This document shows positions 8,342 to 16,300 of a stretch of DNA of 64,000 bases, piece by piece (the stretch's first letter is position 1; the number at the start of each line of letters is the position of its first letter). The stretch is from a bacterium UBA6115 (GTDB lineage: Bacteria; Bacillota_A; Clostridia; Christensenellales; Aristaeellaceae). The position numbers and the translations under genes are program-made. The stretch is from NCBI GenBank assembly GCA_002428405.1, contig DIWD01000062.1:8418-72417 (forward strand), given 5' to 3'. Under the pieces are notes generated by a model. It ran no database searches. It was given only the letters and a program-made list of their open reading frames with translations, and was not told the DNA's origin.

Positions 8342-9273
8342 AAACCATCCTGCTCAACCCGGTTTCTGAAAAACTGCTGGGCACTGTCGCCGGTTTTAGG
8401 GGCGAATTCAAAGGCGCCTACAACATCAGGCAGGATTCCGGATGCGCCGGCAGGCGCTCCACGGAAAACATCAAGATCCTCCCACACCGGGAGGACAAAC
8501 CCGGGATCGAAATCCACATAGCGCCCGGGACCCTGGATGAAACCGTCTACATCCCGGCCACAGTGACCCATGGGGACGTCGATGACCTGACCTACAACGA
8601 CTTTTATATCGGGGAAGGCGCAAAGGTGAACATTGTCGCCGGTTGCGGCGTGCACACGGATGACGGGGGCGAGGCCAGGCACAACGGCGTGCACCGCTTC
8701 TTTGTCGGCCGCGGCGCTGAGGTGCTGTACGAGGAAAAACACATCGGCGAAGGCGGCGGGACCGGCAGCCGCCGGATCGACCCGGTCAGCGACATTTACC
8801 TGGAAGAGGACGCCAGGCTGACCATTGATACCATCCAGCTGGGCGGCGTGGATATGACCGACCGGGTGACGACCGCTGTGCTGAAGGCGCGCGCCAGGCT
8901 GGTCATCCGCGAAAGGCTGCTGACGGACGGGGACCAGCGCGCCAAAACCCGTTTTGACGTGGTGCTGGAGGGTGATGACTGCGGCTGCGACGTGGTGAGC
9001 CGTTCCGTGGCGCGCGGGAGGTCCCACCAGGAGTTCTTCAGCCGCATCATCGGCAAGGCGCGCTGCACGGGGCATTCCTCCTGCGACGCGATCCTGGCGG
9101 ATGAAGCGGTGGTCACGGCCTCCCCCCAGCTGGACGCGCTGAGTCCGGACGCGGCGCTGATCCATGAGGCCGCCATCGGCAAAATCGCGGGCGAACAGAT
9201 CCTAAAGCTGCGCACCCTGGGGCTGACGGAGGAAGAAGCGGAAGCCAAGATCATCGAGGGATTCCTGAAGTAA
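8338..9273 (+). CDS. smsB: Minimal SUF-like scaffold protein SmsB (SufB/SufD family)
   Basis: The 311-residue protein is a short SufB/SufD homologue, far below the roughly 470 residues of SufB. It forms the beta-helix scaffold on which iron-sulfur clusters are built together with SmsC. Recognisable parts are YNDFYIGEGAKVNIVAGCGV near residue 85, the H-rich segment HNGVHRFFVGRGAEVLYEEK near 115, the GHSSCDAILAD region near 241 with a conserved Cys, and a C-terminal HEAAIGKIAGEQILKL segment near 279 that is typical of the family's helical end. Coupled to smsC by an ATGA overlap and followed by a strong terminator, so the operon has two genes only. Confidence 0.87.
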   Translation: MKTILLNPVSEKLLGTVAGFRGEFKGAYNIRQDSGCAGRRSTENIKILPHREDKPGIEIHIAPGTLDETVYIPATVTHGDVDDLTYNDFYIGEGAKVNIVAGCGVHTDDGGEARHNGVHRFFVGRGAEVLYEEKHIGEGGGTGSRRIDPVSDIYLEEDARLTIDTIQLGGVDMTDRVTTAVLKARARLVIRERLLTDGDQRAKTRFDVVLEGDDCGCDVVSRSVARGRSHQEFFSRIIGKARCTGHSSCDAILADEAVVTASPQLDALSPDAALIHEAAIGKIAGEQILKLRTLGLTEEEAEAKIIEGFLK

Positions 9274-9277
9274 AGAT

Positions 9278-9309
9278 CGACAAAGTGTCTGCGGACACTT
9301 TGTCGTTTT
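9278..9309 (+). terminator. Terminator of the smsCB operon
   Basis: A 12-bp perfect stem (9278-9289 with 9294-9305), loop TGCG, is followed by TTTT. It starts five bases after the smsB stop codon. Confidence 0.9.
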
Positions 9310-9319
9310 GGAAGAACGG

Positions 9320-9361
9320 GCATTTTCACTTGGTCGCTGCGCTCCCGGTCAGTGAAAATGC
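9320..9361. repeat. 11-bp perfect inverted repeat in an intergenic hairpin cluster
   Basis: GCATTTTCACT at 9320-9330 pairs with AGTGAAAATGC at 9351-9361 around a GC-rich loop. It is the first of a row of hairpins between smsB and the sigma operon; the arrangement resembles a dispersed intergenic repeat unit, which a genome-wide search could confirm. Confidence 0.6.
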
Positions 9362-9423
9362 AAGGAATGAAACCCTTCGCAATTCTCCCCGCCCGCCCGG
9401 CAAAGCCGAATGAAACGATTTCA

Positions 9424-9444
9424 GTCAGAGGGCTGCGCCCTCTG
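9424..9444. repeat. Short perfect palindrome in the same intergenic hairpin cluster
   Basis: TCAGAGGGC (9424-9432) and GCCCTCTGA (9436-9444) form a 9-bp stem with a 3-base loop. It lies between the preceding inverted repeat and the terminator at 9475. No gene is seen between 9310 and 9740. Confidence 0.5.
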
Positions 9445-9474
9445 AAACTCCCCTGGATATAGTTTGTTTACAGT

Positions 9475-9506
9475 CAGAGCCGCCCGGTTCCGGGCGGCTC
9501 TGTTTT
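9475..9506 (+). terminator. Second strong terminator hairpin, plus orientation
   Basis: A 12-bp perfect stem (9475-9486 with 9491-9502), loop GTTC, is followed by TTTT. No plus-strand gene lies directly upstream, so it either backs up the smsB terminator or belongs to the repeat cluster. Confidence 0.7.
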
Positions 9507-9743
9507 GCTGATATATCTTTTTATCAATACCCTCGCACATACCATCCTGGCGTGTACAGGGAATTGGGGGTGCCTAAAGTGCTCCCTGCTTCCCGTGCCA
9601 GGCTGTCCGTCCATGCGCCGCAGGCGCCGGGGCTTGCTCCGAACCGGCATTTCTGCGACAGCCGGCCGGGGAGTGCCTGGCCACTTAACCGGGACAGGCT
9701 TTGCAGCATGGCGGGGTTCTCCTGCCTGTTTTTCATCCTTTTC

Positions 9744-9971
9744 TTATCCTCGCTGCTTTCTGATCATGTCTTTCATCACTGTCATCGGCCGGAGCTGGTT
9801 GGCCAGTTCCCGGGCCAGGTCTTCCGGCAGGCCTTCCGCAACGGCGGCCCGCACATACCCTTCCCTGAAGCGCCTGAAGGAGGAGCCTGCGCGAAAGAGG
9901 AGCCCCGGGGCTCTGCCCGTCAGGCGCAGCGCCAGGAGGATTGTTTTCAGCCTGCCGCTTGTCCTGCTCAT
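9744..9971 (-). CDS. Small basic protein, last gene of the ECF sigma operon
   Basis: This 75-residue, strongly basic protein of unknown function starts five bases after the upstream gene's stop, with AGAAGGG as ribosome site. Residues 39-64 contain YVRAAVAEGLPEDLARELAN, which matches in spacing the segment YYKELIASGIPQDAALQMAK of the preceding operon member, so the two share a short helical motif. The N-terminus is rich in Arg and Leu and could be an amphipathic, membrane-touching helix. No family is recognised. Because it is co-transcribed with a sigma factor and a probable anti-sigma factor, a role in the same regulatory circuit is likely but unproven. Confidence 0.6.
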   Translation of the reverse strand: MSRTSGRLKTILLALRLTGRAPGLLFRAGSSFRRFREGYVRAAVAEGLPEDLARELANQLRPMTVMKDMIRKQRG

Positions 9972-9976
9972 GTCAT

Positions 9977-10354
9977 TTACCCTTCTGCCGGGCTGTCCTT
10001 TTCTGTGGAATCATTCTCGTCCTCTCCCTGGTTGAACTGGACGCGGTAGCTTCCGCTCCCGTGTTTTCGGCCCTGGTGCCCGGACCCGCCGCCGAAGTCA
10101 AAGTTCTTCATGGAGAAGGAAAACTCCTTGGCCATCTGAAGCGCCGCGTCCTGCGGGATGCCGGAGGCGATCAGCTCCTTGTAGTAAGCGCCGACAGACT
10201 GGCCCATGCTGGCGCCGGTGTCCTTGGAATACAGACTGCCCATCACTTCGCGGATGAGCCGGGGTACCTTCTCGCTCACCGTTTCCAGCACATCGCTCAG
10301 CTCGCTCGCGTCCTTGGTGCGCCCATGTCCCTTGTTTTCATTGTAATCGCTCAT
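9977..10354 (-). CDS. Unrecognised 125-residue protein of the ECF sigma operon
   Basis: The ATG at 10354 is preceded by an A-rich GGAG site at good spacing, so the longer frame beginning at 10387 is not used. The product is soluble. It has a charged N-terminus, an amphipathic central part (SDVLETVSEKVPRLIREVMG near residue 20 and YYKELIASGIPQDAALQMAK near 58), then a Gly/His/Ser-rich stretch and an acidic tail (EDENDSTEKDSPAEG). The central motif with the G-x-P-x-D core recurs in the next gene. No catalytic residues or signal peptide are seen, and no family is recognised. It lies between the putative anti-sigma gene and a small basic protein gene. Confidence 0.65.
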   Translation of the reverse strand: MSDYNENKGHGRTKDASELSDVLETVSEKVPRLIREVMGSLYSKDTGASMGQSVGAYYKELIASGIPQDAALQMAKEFSFSMKNFDFGGGSGHQGRKHGSGSYRVQFNQGEDENDSTEKDSPAEG

Positions 10355-10383
10355 TTTTTTCTCCTTTTTTATCTGGGTCAGGT

Positions 10384-10698
10384 TCATAGAAAGTTGAATG
10401 CCGTCTTGACGGCGCTCCTGGTTACCCGGGCGGCGTTTTGCAGGAGGTCCAGGCTGTTGTGAAGGGATTGCGGGATAAACGATGGCGCCCTTTGCTCCTG
10501 CCCGGCAGGAAGCTTTGGAAAAGGCGGCAGCGCGGCTGTGTCCGGACTGAACGCCCGGCGCATCATGAGGGCAAAGCGCATCTCTTCCATCACGTCAGGG
10601 CTGTCCGCCAGCGCCTGGCTGACTTCCAGCATCTCTTCCTCCCGCAGCGCGCCGATGACGAAGCGCGGCATCTTTTCCCGCAGCGCGTCAATCTCCAT
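10384..10698 (-). CDS. Putative anti-sigma factor, zinc-finger-less
   Basis: The ATG at 10698 has GGGAGG eight bases upstream; an upstream GTG at 10707 sits too close to it. The start overlaps the sigma gene by 11 bases, the usual layout for a sigma/anti-sigma pair. The 104-residue product has a helical N-terminal part (RFVIGALREEEMLEVSQALA near residue 11, then MEEMRFALMMRRAF near 37) resembling the anti-sigma N-terminal fold, but it lacks the HxxxCxxC zinc motif. No clear transmembrane helix follows, only a short hydrophobic C-terminus ending TAFNFL. The role is inferred mainly from position. Confidence 0.55.
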   Translation of the reverse strand: MEIDALREKMPRFVIGALREEEMLEVSQALADSPDVMEEMRFALMMRRAFSPDTAALPPFPKLPAGQEQRAPSFIPQSLHNSLDLLQNAARVTRSAVKTAFNFL

Positions 10699-11206
10699 CC
10701 CCTTCACCTCCCATCAATTCCTTCAGCGTCCTTCTGAGTGCGTGCAGCCTGCTCTTGGCCGTGCCTTCCGGGATCTCCAGTACCACTGCCGCCTCTTTGA
10801 GCGTGAACCCCTCTGTGTAGACCAGCTGGAGCAGGCTCTGGCTTTCTTCCGGCAGCCGCTTCAGCGCGCTTCCCAGATCCAGCCGCTGCAGGCTGCTCTC
10901 CTCAAAACCTCCGCCTTCAAGGGTTTCGTCCGCTTCCACCGTGACCGGGGCCCTGGTTTTCCTGCGCAGCGCGTCCGCGCATTTGTAGCCGGCAATGGCG
11001 TACAGCCAGGTCTTCAGGCTGGAACCTTCCGAGAAACCGCTGATCGCGCGCCACGCGCCCATCAGGGTTTCCTGGTAAACGTCCTCCGCCTCGAAGCCAG
11101 TCCGCCTTTTGATGAAAGCAAAGAGGCCTTTCAGGTGCGGCGTGACCAGGCGCTCAAAGGCCGCGGTGTCGCCCTTCCGGGCGAGGATGAGGTCCCGCTC
11201 TGGCAT
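10688..11206 (-). CDS. ECF-type RNA polymerase sigma factor
   Basis: The 172-residue protein has only sigma regions 2 and 4. Region 2 is seen at residues 10-80: FERLVTPHLKGLFAFIKRR, then the core-binding helix AEDVYQETLMGAWRAI near 40 and the -10 recognition part LKTWLYAIAGYKCADALRRK near 64. Region 4 is at 112-162, with LPEESQSLLQLVYTEGFTLK and the helix-turn-helix AAVVLEIPEGTAKSRLHALR that reads the -35 element. It is the first gene of a four-gene operon. The regulon and signal cannot be read here; ECF operons normally control themselves, so a matching promoter is expected in the DNA at 11207-11315. Confidence 0.92.
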   Translation of the reverse strand: MPERDLILARKGDTAAFERLVTPHLKGLFAFIKRRTGFEAEDVYQETLMGAWRAISGFSEGSSLKTWLYAIAGYKCADALRRKTRAPVTVEADETLEGGGFEESSLQRLDLGSALKRLPEESQSLLQLVYTEGFTLKEAAVVLEIPEGTAKSRLHALRRTLKELMGGEGDGD

Positions 11207-11315
11207 CGCAGCCTCCTTTCACCTGTGTAGTCGTCCGGACAGCGGAAATGGTTCGATACAGAGTTTTATTTTTTCAGCACCCCGCCGGCATCATACCACA
11301 GGATGAATTGCCGAA

Positions 11316-11346
11316 TAAAAAAACCGCGCGGCGCATGCCGGGCGGT
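11316..11346 (-). terminator. Terminator of the TldD/TldE/rhomboid transcript
   Basis: Minus-strand stem of ten pairs with one mismatch (11346-11337 with 11332-11323) followed by seven T. It lies just after the rhomboid gene stop and insulates the sigma operon. Confidence 0.85.
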
Positions 11347-11361
11347 CGAAACATTGGCGGG

Positions 11362-11967
11362 TCAGGGGTGCTTTTTTCTGATCAGCAGACCGAACACCAC
11401 ACCGCACAGGCCGCCTGCCACATGGGCCAGCTGGGAAATGCTGTCCCGCTGGAACAGTCCTTCGGCCATTTCACGTCCCAGGTAGATGAAGGCAACCAGG
11501 ATCAGCGTCAGGGGAACCTTGCCCCCCTCGTGCCCGGCGCTGGCTGATAGGATGATCAGCATGAACACAACGCCGCTGGCCCCCAGGGAAAGGGCGTTTG
11601 GAGAAAGCAGGACGCTGGTCAGCCCTGTGACCAGGGCGGTCAGGGCGATGAGCGTCAGGAAGGTTTTCCAGCCATACTGCCTTTCCATCGCCGGCCCAAG
11701 CACCAGCAGCATTCCCATGTTGGCGGCGAAGTGCGCGAAGTCCGCATGGCCCAGCACATGCAGGAAGAGCCGCGGGTAAAACAGGACGTCCGACAGCGGC
11801 GCCCGGTAGATGGAAAACAGCGCGCGGGTGGACGCGCCGCCCGTGATCCCGTGCAGAAGAACAGCCAGCAATGACAGCAGGGCAAAGGACAGCGTCACCG
11901 GGGAGGAAAGCTCCACCCAGTTGCGCGGGTCCGCCTTCTTGAGGGATTCTCTGAAACTGCCTTTCAA
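11362..11967 (-). CDS. Rhomboid family intramembrane serine protease
   Basis: The 201-residue protein has six hydrophobic helices and the full rhomboid signature: HADFAHFAANM near residue 73 (helix 2 His/Asn), LGASGVVFM near 126 with the catalytic Ser of GxSG, and AHVAGGLCG near 182 with the catalytic His of AHxxGxxxG. It cleaves transmembrane substrates inside the lipid bilayer. A GC-rich coding region ends at a strong terminator. It lies 13 bases downstream of the TldE-like gene on the same strand, so all three proteolysis-related genes are probably one transcript; no obvious membrane substrate gene is adjacent. Confidence 0.9.
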   Translation of the reverse strand: MKGSFRESLKKADPRNWVELSSPVTLSFALLSLLAVLLHGITGGASTRALFSIYRAPLSDVLFYPRLFLHVLGHADFAHFAANMGMLLVLGPAMERQYGWKTFLTLIALTALVTGLTSVLLSPNALSLGASGVVFMLIILSASAGHEGGKVPLTLILVAFIYLGREMAEGLFQRDSISQLAHVAGGLCGVVFGLLIRKKHP

Positions 11968-11980
11968 ATCGTCTGCCCTG

Positions 11981-13276
11981 TCATTTCCCTGAAATCATGA
12001 TGCCTTCCACCGCCAGCCAGGGCAGGGAGGTCATCCCGTCGTCAACCGTCTCCCTGGAGATGCCCGCGACGCGGTTGAGCATACCGGCCAGGTTGCCGGA
12101 AATCATGGTCTCCGATACCGCCGGGCCGATTTTACCGTCCTGGATGAGGAAGGAGTTTTTGGCGACGCCGGAAAACTCACCGTTTGTCCCGGCGGCGCCG
12201 CCGGAATAGCGGGAGACCAGCAGGCCCTTTTTCGTATGTTTGATGATGTCAGACAGGGGCGTGCCGCCCGGCGCCATCACCATGCTGCCCGATGCGTTGG
12301 GCGCGCGCTTTTTCCCGGTCTTGTTGGCGGCATACTTCGAAAGCATGAACCCCTGAAGCACGCCGGAGCTGATGATGTCGTAGTCCTGGGACGCGAAGCC
12401 CTCGGCGGTGTATCGCTCCCCGCAGATGACGCGCGGGTCCAGGGGTTTTAGGGACAGGGTGATCCTCTTGTCCGCCACCTGCTTTCCGAGGTTGTCCTTC
12501 CACTGGCTTGTGCCGTCCAGCAGCACGCCGTCGGCAACATAATTGTCCAGCAGTTCGGACAGCATGCTGCCCAGACAGTCCGGGGTGAAGATGACCGTCC
12601 CCTCAAACTTGCCCTGGGTCTGCTGGGTATGGATCTGGTTTTCCGCGTCGGAGAGGTTCTGCCGGATGCTGCCCAGGTCGATGAAGGGCTTGTCCAGGCT
12701 GTCCGTCAGAATGCCGCAATAATTGAAAGAGGAGGATTGGTCGCCATCATGGCCGGAGAACATCAGCGTCACCTCATACTGGCCGGCGATGACGGAATAT
12801 TCCACGCCGAAGCTGTTGAGGTAGACCCCGCTGCGGGCGGTGTGCGCGGTGATGACCTGCTCCAGGATGATCTTGGGGTATTCCCTGTGGACGCTGTCCA
12901 TCAGTTCGCGGGTCCGGAAAAAGAGCTCTTCCATGTCCGGCTCCAGCGCGCCGTCCCTGAATTGACCCTGGCCTTCCTTTGCCATCTCCCAGGCGGGGTC
13001 GGGTTGGGCCGCTTCGGCGGAGGCGACGCAATCGCGCGCGGCTAAAAGCACTGCTTCCTGCTCAAAGCTGTTGCCGGAAACGCCGCCGCGGCGAAAATCC
13101 TTGATGGCCTGAAGGCTCAGGGAATTGTCCAGTGTGGTGCGCAGCAGGGTGAACCTGCCGCCCTCGATGGTAAACTCGCTCTTTTTGCCGTTGATGGCCT
13201 GCGCGCTCGCGCTCTGTGCGCCCAGGTCATGAAGCGCTTTCAGGGCCAGCTCTGCCGTTTCCCTTATGCTGCTCAT
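11981..13276 (-). CDS. pmbA: TldE/PmbA family protein, partner subunit of the TldD metalloprotease
   Basis: The 431-residue protein has the U62/PmbA layout and no HExxxH motif, as expected for the non-catalytic TldE subunit. Recognisable parts are GVSGNSFEQEAV near residue 65, TAHTARSGVYLNSFGVEYS near 144, the core GTVIFTPDCLGSMLSELL near 225, and RYSGGAAGTNGEFSGVAKN near 357, a glycine-rich segment conserved in the family. With TldD it forms a heterodimeric protease that digests unfolded or modified peptides in the cytoplasm (microcin B17 and CcdA in E. coli). The start lies one base after the TldD stop codon, showing tight coupling. Confidence 0.9.
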   Translation of the reverse strand: MSSIRETAELALKALHDLGAQSASAQAINGKKSEFTIEGGRFTLLRTTLDNSLSLQAIKDFRRGGVSGNSFEQEAVLLAARDCVASAEAAQPDPAWEMAKEGQGQFRDGALEPDMEELFFRTRELMDSVHREYPKIILEQVITAHTARSGVYLNSFGVEYSVIAGQYEVTLMFSGHDGDQSSSFNYCGILTDSLDKPFIDLGSIRQNLSDAENQIHTQQTQGKFEGTVIFTPDCLGSMLSELLDNYVADGVLLDGTSQWKDNLGKQVADKRITLSLKPLDPRVICGERYTAEGFASQDYDIISSGVLQGFMLSKYAANKTGKKRAPNASGSMVMAPGGTPLSDIIKHTKKGLLVSRYSGGAAGTNGEFSGVAKNSFLIQDGKIGPAVSETMISGNLAGMLNRVAGISRETVDDGMTSLPWLAVEGIMISGK

Positions 13277-13277
13277 C

Positions 13278-14663
13278 TTATTTGCCTCCTATCATCACCC
13301 GGCAACGCAGGGCCGGGCCGCCACAGCCCACGGGCATGGGCTGTTTCTTGCCGCAAAAGCCTGAGGACGACCAGGTGAGGGTGTCCGACACCATGTCGAC
13401 GGTCTTGAGCATCTGGAAAGCCACGCCTGAAATCGTGGTGTCAAAAATGGCTTTCCCAATCTGCCCGTTCTTGATCTCATAGCCCAGGCTGACGCCGAAC
13501 ATGAACTCGCCAGTGGTGTCCGCCTGACCGTTGTTGGTATACATCAGGTAGTAGCCGTCCTCAATGGAGGCGATCATCTCCTGCAGTTTGTTCAGCCCGG
13601 GAAGAACGGCGGTGTTGCGCATGCGGATGAGCGGCTCGTCATTAAAGGCGAAGGCGCGCGCGTTGCCCCGCGGCTTCATGCTGAAATGCCGCCCTGTTTC
13701 GCGGGAAAGCATGTATCCCTCCAGCCTGCCGTTGCGGATCAGTTCCGCGTCCTCCGCCAGCACGCCTTCGTCGTCGACATAGACCGGCAGCGGCGCCGTT
13801 TCGCCCAGGGCGGTGTGCGCGAAGTCCGTCATGGAGACCAGGGGGCTGGCGACCATCTGGCCCAGCATCGGGCCTGCCACTGAGCCGCCCAGCACCAGAT
13901 CCGCCTCCACCGTATGGCCCACGGCCTCGTGGGCGAGGATGCCGGAGAGCTCGCCGGAGAGGATGCAGGTGGCCAGCCCGGCATTGGCGTATACGCCCTC
14001 GCGCTTGTGCATCAGGTGTTCATACAATAGGTCCACCTCGCCATACAGTTTGGAGGGGTCCAAAAACCTTGTCTCAAAGGAGCCGGAGCCGCCGAATGAT
14101 TTGAAGATCTCCACCGGCATGCCCCCGGCGGTCTCGCTGTTGAGGAAGACATAGATATACGCCCGCGGGGCCAGGGTATGCGCCGCGTAGCCGTCGCTGG
14201 TCAGGAGCTGCTTTTCCATGGAGTCCGCATAGGCCACCACGGTCCGGCTTTTTAAATCCGGGTACTTCGTCTTGATGTACTCGTCCAGCGGCGTGATGAA
14301 GTCCAGGTATTGCTTCTGCGGGATGTCGTTGAAATCCTCCTGGCGGGGGAGGGAACCCATGGCGATGGCGGGAAGGGGGCCCTTGCCGGGATTGACCCGC
14401 TGTGCCAAAAAGCGCGCGTTGTCGCTGGCTGCGGCCAGCGCCGCCCTGGCTGACTGCGGGCTGACCTCCGCCGCGGAGGCGAAGCCATAGACGCCGTCCT
14501 TGTACGCGCGCGCGCTGACTCCCTGGGTGTCCGTGCGGGCGTTGCGGACCAGGCTGCCGCTGAGCATGGTCAGGCGCCTGGAGAGGCTGCGCTGGGCGCG
14601 CAGTTCGCTGTGCGCACCGGGCGCGAAGGAGCTGCGCAGGGATGAAATGATATCTGGAAGCAA
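13278..14663 (-). CDS. tldD: TldD family zinc metalloprotease subunit
   Basis: A TTG at 14663 with AAGGAGGG seven bases upstream is the best start and gives 461 residues; an ATG at 14684 lies upstream of this ribosome site. The catalytic HEAVGH motif (HExxxH) is near residue 244, within SGILAHEAVGHTVEADLV, and the downstream conserved glycine-rich segment TNNGQADTTGEFMFGVSLGY lies near 380. TldD supplies the zinc active site and TldE closes the chamber through which only extended peptides pass. Gene order TldD-TldE-rhomboid suggests a small proteolysis operon. No RiPP precursor gene was recognised next to it. Confidence 0.92.
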   Translation of the reverse strand: MLPDIISSLRSSFAPGAHSELRAQRSLSRRLTMLSGSLVRNARTDTQGVSARAYKDGVYGFASAAEVSPQSARAALAAASDNARFLAQRVNPGKGPLPAIAMGSLPRQEDFNDIPQKQYLDFITPLDEYIKTKYPDLKSRTVVAYADSMEKQLLTSDGYAAHTLAPRAYIYVFLNSETAGGMPVEIFKSFGGSGSFETRFLDPSKLYGEVDLLYEHLMHKREGVYANAGLATCILSGELSGILAHEAVGHTVEADLVLGGSVAGPMLGQMVASPLVSMTDFAHTALGETAPLPVYVDDEGVLAEDAELIRNGRLEGYMLSRETGRHFSMKPRGNARAFAFNDEPLIRMRNTAVLPGLNKLQEMIASIEDGYYLMYTNNGQADTTGEFMFGVSLGYEIKNGQIGKAIFDTTISGVAFQMLKTVDMVSDTLTWSSSGFCGKKQPMPVGCGGPALRCRVMIGGK

Positions 14664-14870
14664 AGGCTTTCCCTCCTTGTCCATTCATCGGTACAGAACC
14701 AAACGGCTGATTATAGCATCCGTGCTCTCCCCTGTGCAAATCATGGCCGCGGGGCGCTCACCATCCATTTTTTGCAGCGTACCCCAATGCGCAGGCCGGG
14801 GACCGCGCCGCGCCTGTCCTCATTCATTTTCGGAGATGTATTTCATTGCCCGCTGCTCTTGCGTGATGAA

Positions 14871-16013
14871 TCAGGTGGAGGTCCCCTCCATGAGCCGGGT
14901 GGGGATCAGCCATGTCTGCCTGCGCATGTTTTTTCCCTCCAGCATCGCGGAGATGACTTCCAGAGCAGTGCGGGCAATGGCAGCCTCGTCCTGCCTGATG
15001 TGGGTCAGGTCATACTCCCCCAGGTACCCGTACTTCGCGTCAAAGCAGCAAATGGCCAGGTCCTCAGGCACCTTGCGCTCAAGCTTCGCGGCAGCCTGCC
15101 GGGTCATGTGGGCGATGCCGTATTCTGAGCCGATGACCGCGGTGACATCGGGGTTGGCCATCAGCCACTTGCACAGGTAGTCCTCTTTCTCCATGTGCTC
15201 GGTGATGAGCTTGCCGGCGGACAGGCCAAACCTGGCCAGCCTGGGGACGACCACAGGCGGCTGCGCCTTCAGGCCGTTCTGGATCATGGCCTTTTCATAG
15301 CCGCGGTAACGGTCTTCCAGCGAAATGGCCTCGTTGATGTCAGTGGAAATATAGACGATGTTCCGGTGTCCTTTGCGGATCAAAAGCTGCGCAAGGGTGC
15401 GCGCGCTCTCTTCATTGTCGGAAAAAATGCTCGGCGCCGGGATGCCGTGGAGGGGCCTGTCAATGATGACCAGGGGAAAATGGTCCAGCACCAGGCGCAG
15501 GAGGTCGGTATCGTAATAGGAGCCATGGGCCGGCATCACAATCAGCCCCGAAATGTCCAGGGCCAGGAGCTTGTGCAGGGCCTCCCGCTCCATGCCCTGG
15601 TTCCCGTAGGACATGCCCAGGCAGACCTGATAGCCCTGCTGGGTCGCCTGGTTGTCAATCTCGTAAAAAAGCCCCAGGGCATAGGATTCGCCCAAGTCTT
15701 CCATGATCAGCCCCAGGCGTTTGTTCCCCGGGTTACGCAGGGAGAAAGAGGAATGTTCGGCACGGGGCTTTTTCTCTTTTTCCCCGGGAAGCGAGACGAA
15801 GGTGCCCAGGCCCCGCCTTCTGACCACCAGACCCTGCTGGGCAAGCAGGTTCAGCGCCTTTTTGCTGGTGATGCGGCTTACCCCGTAATCATTGGCAAGT
15901 TCCAGCTCCGTGGGCAGCTTGTCTCCGGGTTTCCGGGCGCCGGAGGAGATCTCATCCATCAGCCGGCGATGGATCTTCTCATACAGGTATGAAAGATCGT
16001 CCACAGGATTCAT
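14871..16013 (-). CDS. GntR/LacI hybrid transcriptional regulator (AraR-like)
   Basis: Residues 1-75 form a GntR winged helix (LYEKIHRRLMDEISSGARKP, then TELELANDYGVSRITSKKAL), and residues 95-380 a LacI-type sugar-binding domain (RLGLIMEDLGESYALGLFYE, GLIVMPAHGSYYD, PLVIIDRPLHGIPAPSIFSD). This combination is typical of AraR-like repressors that release DNA on binding a sugar. The start at 16013 fits the usual N-terminus; an ATG at 16034 is possible, but neither has a well-spaced ribosome site. A near-consensus promoter lies just upstream. It is divergent from the sugar ABC operon beginning at 16409 and very likely controls it. Confidence 0.88.
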   Translation of the reverse strand: MNPVDDLSYLYEKIHRRLMDEISSGARKPGDKLPTELELANDYGVSRITSKKALNLLAQQGLVVRRRGLGTFVSLPGEKEKKPRAEHSSFSLRNPGNKRLGLIMEDLGESYALGLFYEIDNQATQQGYQVCLGMSYGNQGMEREALHKLLALDISGLIVMPAHGSYYDTDLLRLVLDHFPLVIIDRPLHGIPAPSIFSDNEESARTLAQLLIRKGHRNIVYISTDINEAISLEDRYRGYEKAMIQNGLKAQPPVVVPRLARFGLSAGKLITEHMEKEDYLCKWLMANPDVTAVIGSEYGIAHMTRQAAAKLERKVPEDLAICCFDAKYGYLGEYDLTHIRQDEAAIARTALEVISAMLEGKNMRRQTWLIPTRLMEGTST

Positions 16014-16052
16014 CCTTTCCCAGGCCAACGGCATGGCATCATTTCAGTACGC

Positions 16053-16081
16053 ATTATATCAAATATACCAAAGCCGCGCAA
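16053..16081 (-). promoter_or_regulatory. Promoter of the GntR/LacI regulator gene
   Basis: On the minus strand TTGCGC (16081-16076) is followed after exactly 17 bases by a perfect TATAAT (16058-16053). Transcription would begin about 30 bases before the start codon at 16013. Confidence 0.75.
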
Positions 16082-16300
16082 GCGGCATGAAAGGGGTGTT
16101 CGAAGAAAAATTCGGTATTTAAGGACTAGGCTTATTGTCAGGCCATATAAAGAAGGGAGCAACCGGGTATGTCCCGGCGCGGCTGCAGCACGCCGGCCGC
16201 GCTGCATTCAACACTCGGGTTTCAGAGGACATTGAGATTCAGGGAAAAACAAGTCCGCAAAAGACAATACAAATTCAGAAATGATATCTTCAATATGCTA

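Noticed and set aside
9524..9736. A possible 70-residue minus-strand gene after the last sigma-operon gene
   Set aside because: Its only purine-rich site touches the ATG, the sequence has no protein-like pattern and it runs into the hairpin cluster.
9505..10049. Plus-strand open frames opposite the small sigma-operon genes
   Set aside because: Composition is odd (Pro/Cys/Arg-rich) and no ribosome site is seen; the minus-strand genes are better supported.
16082..16300. A structured RNA or tRNA in the divergent regulator gap
   Set aside because: GC-rich hairpins are present, but no tRNA cloverleaf or known riboswitch core could be built by eye.
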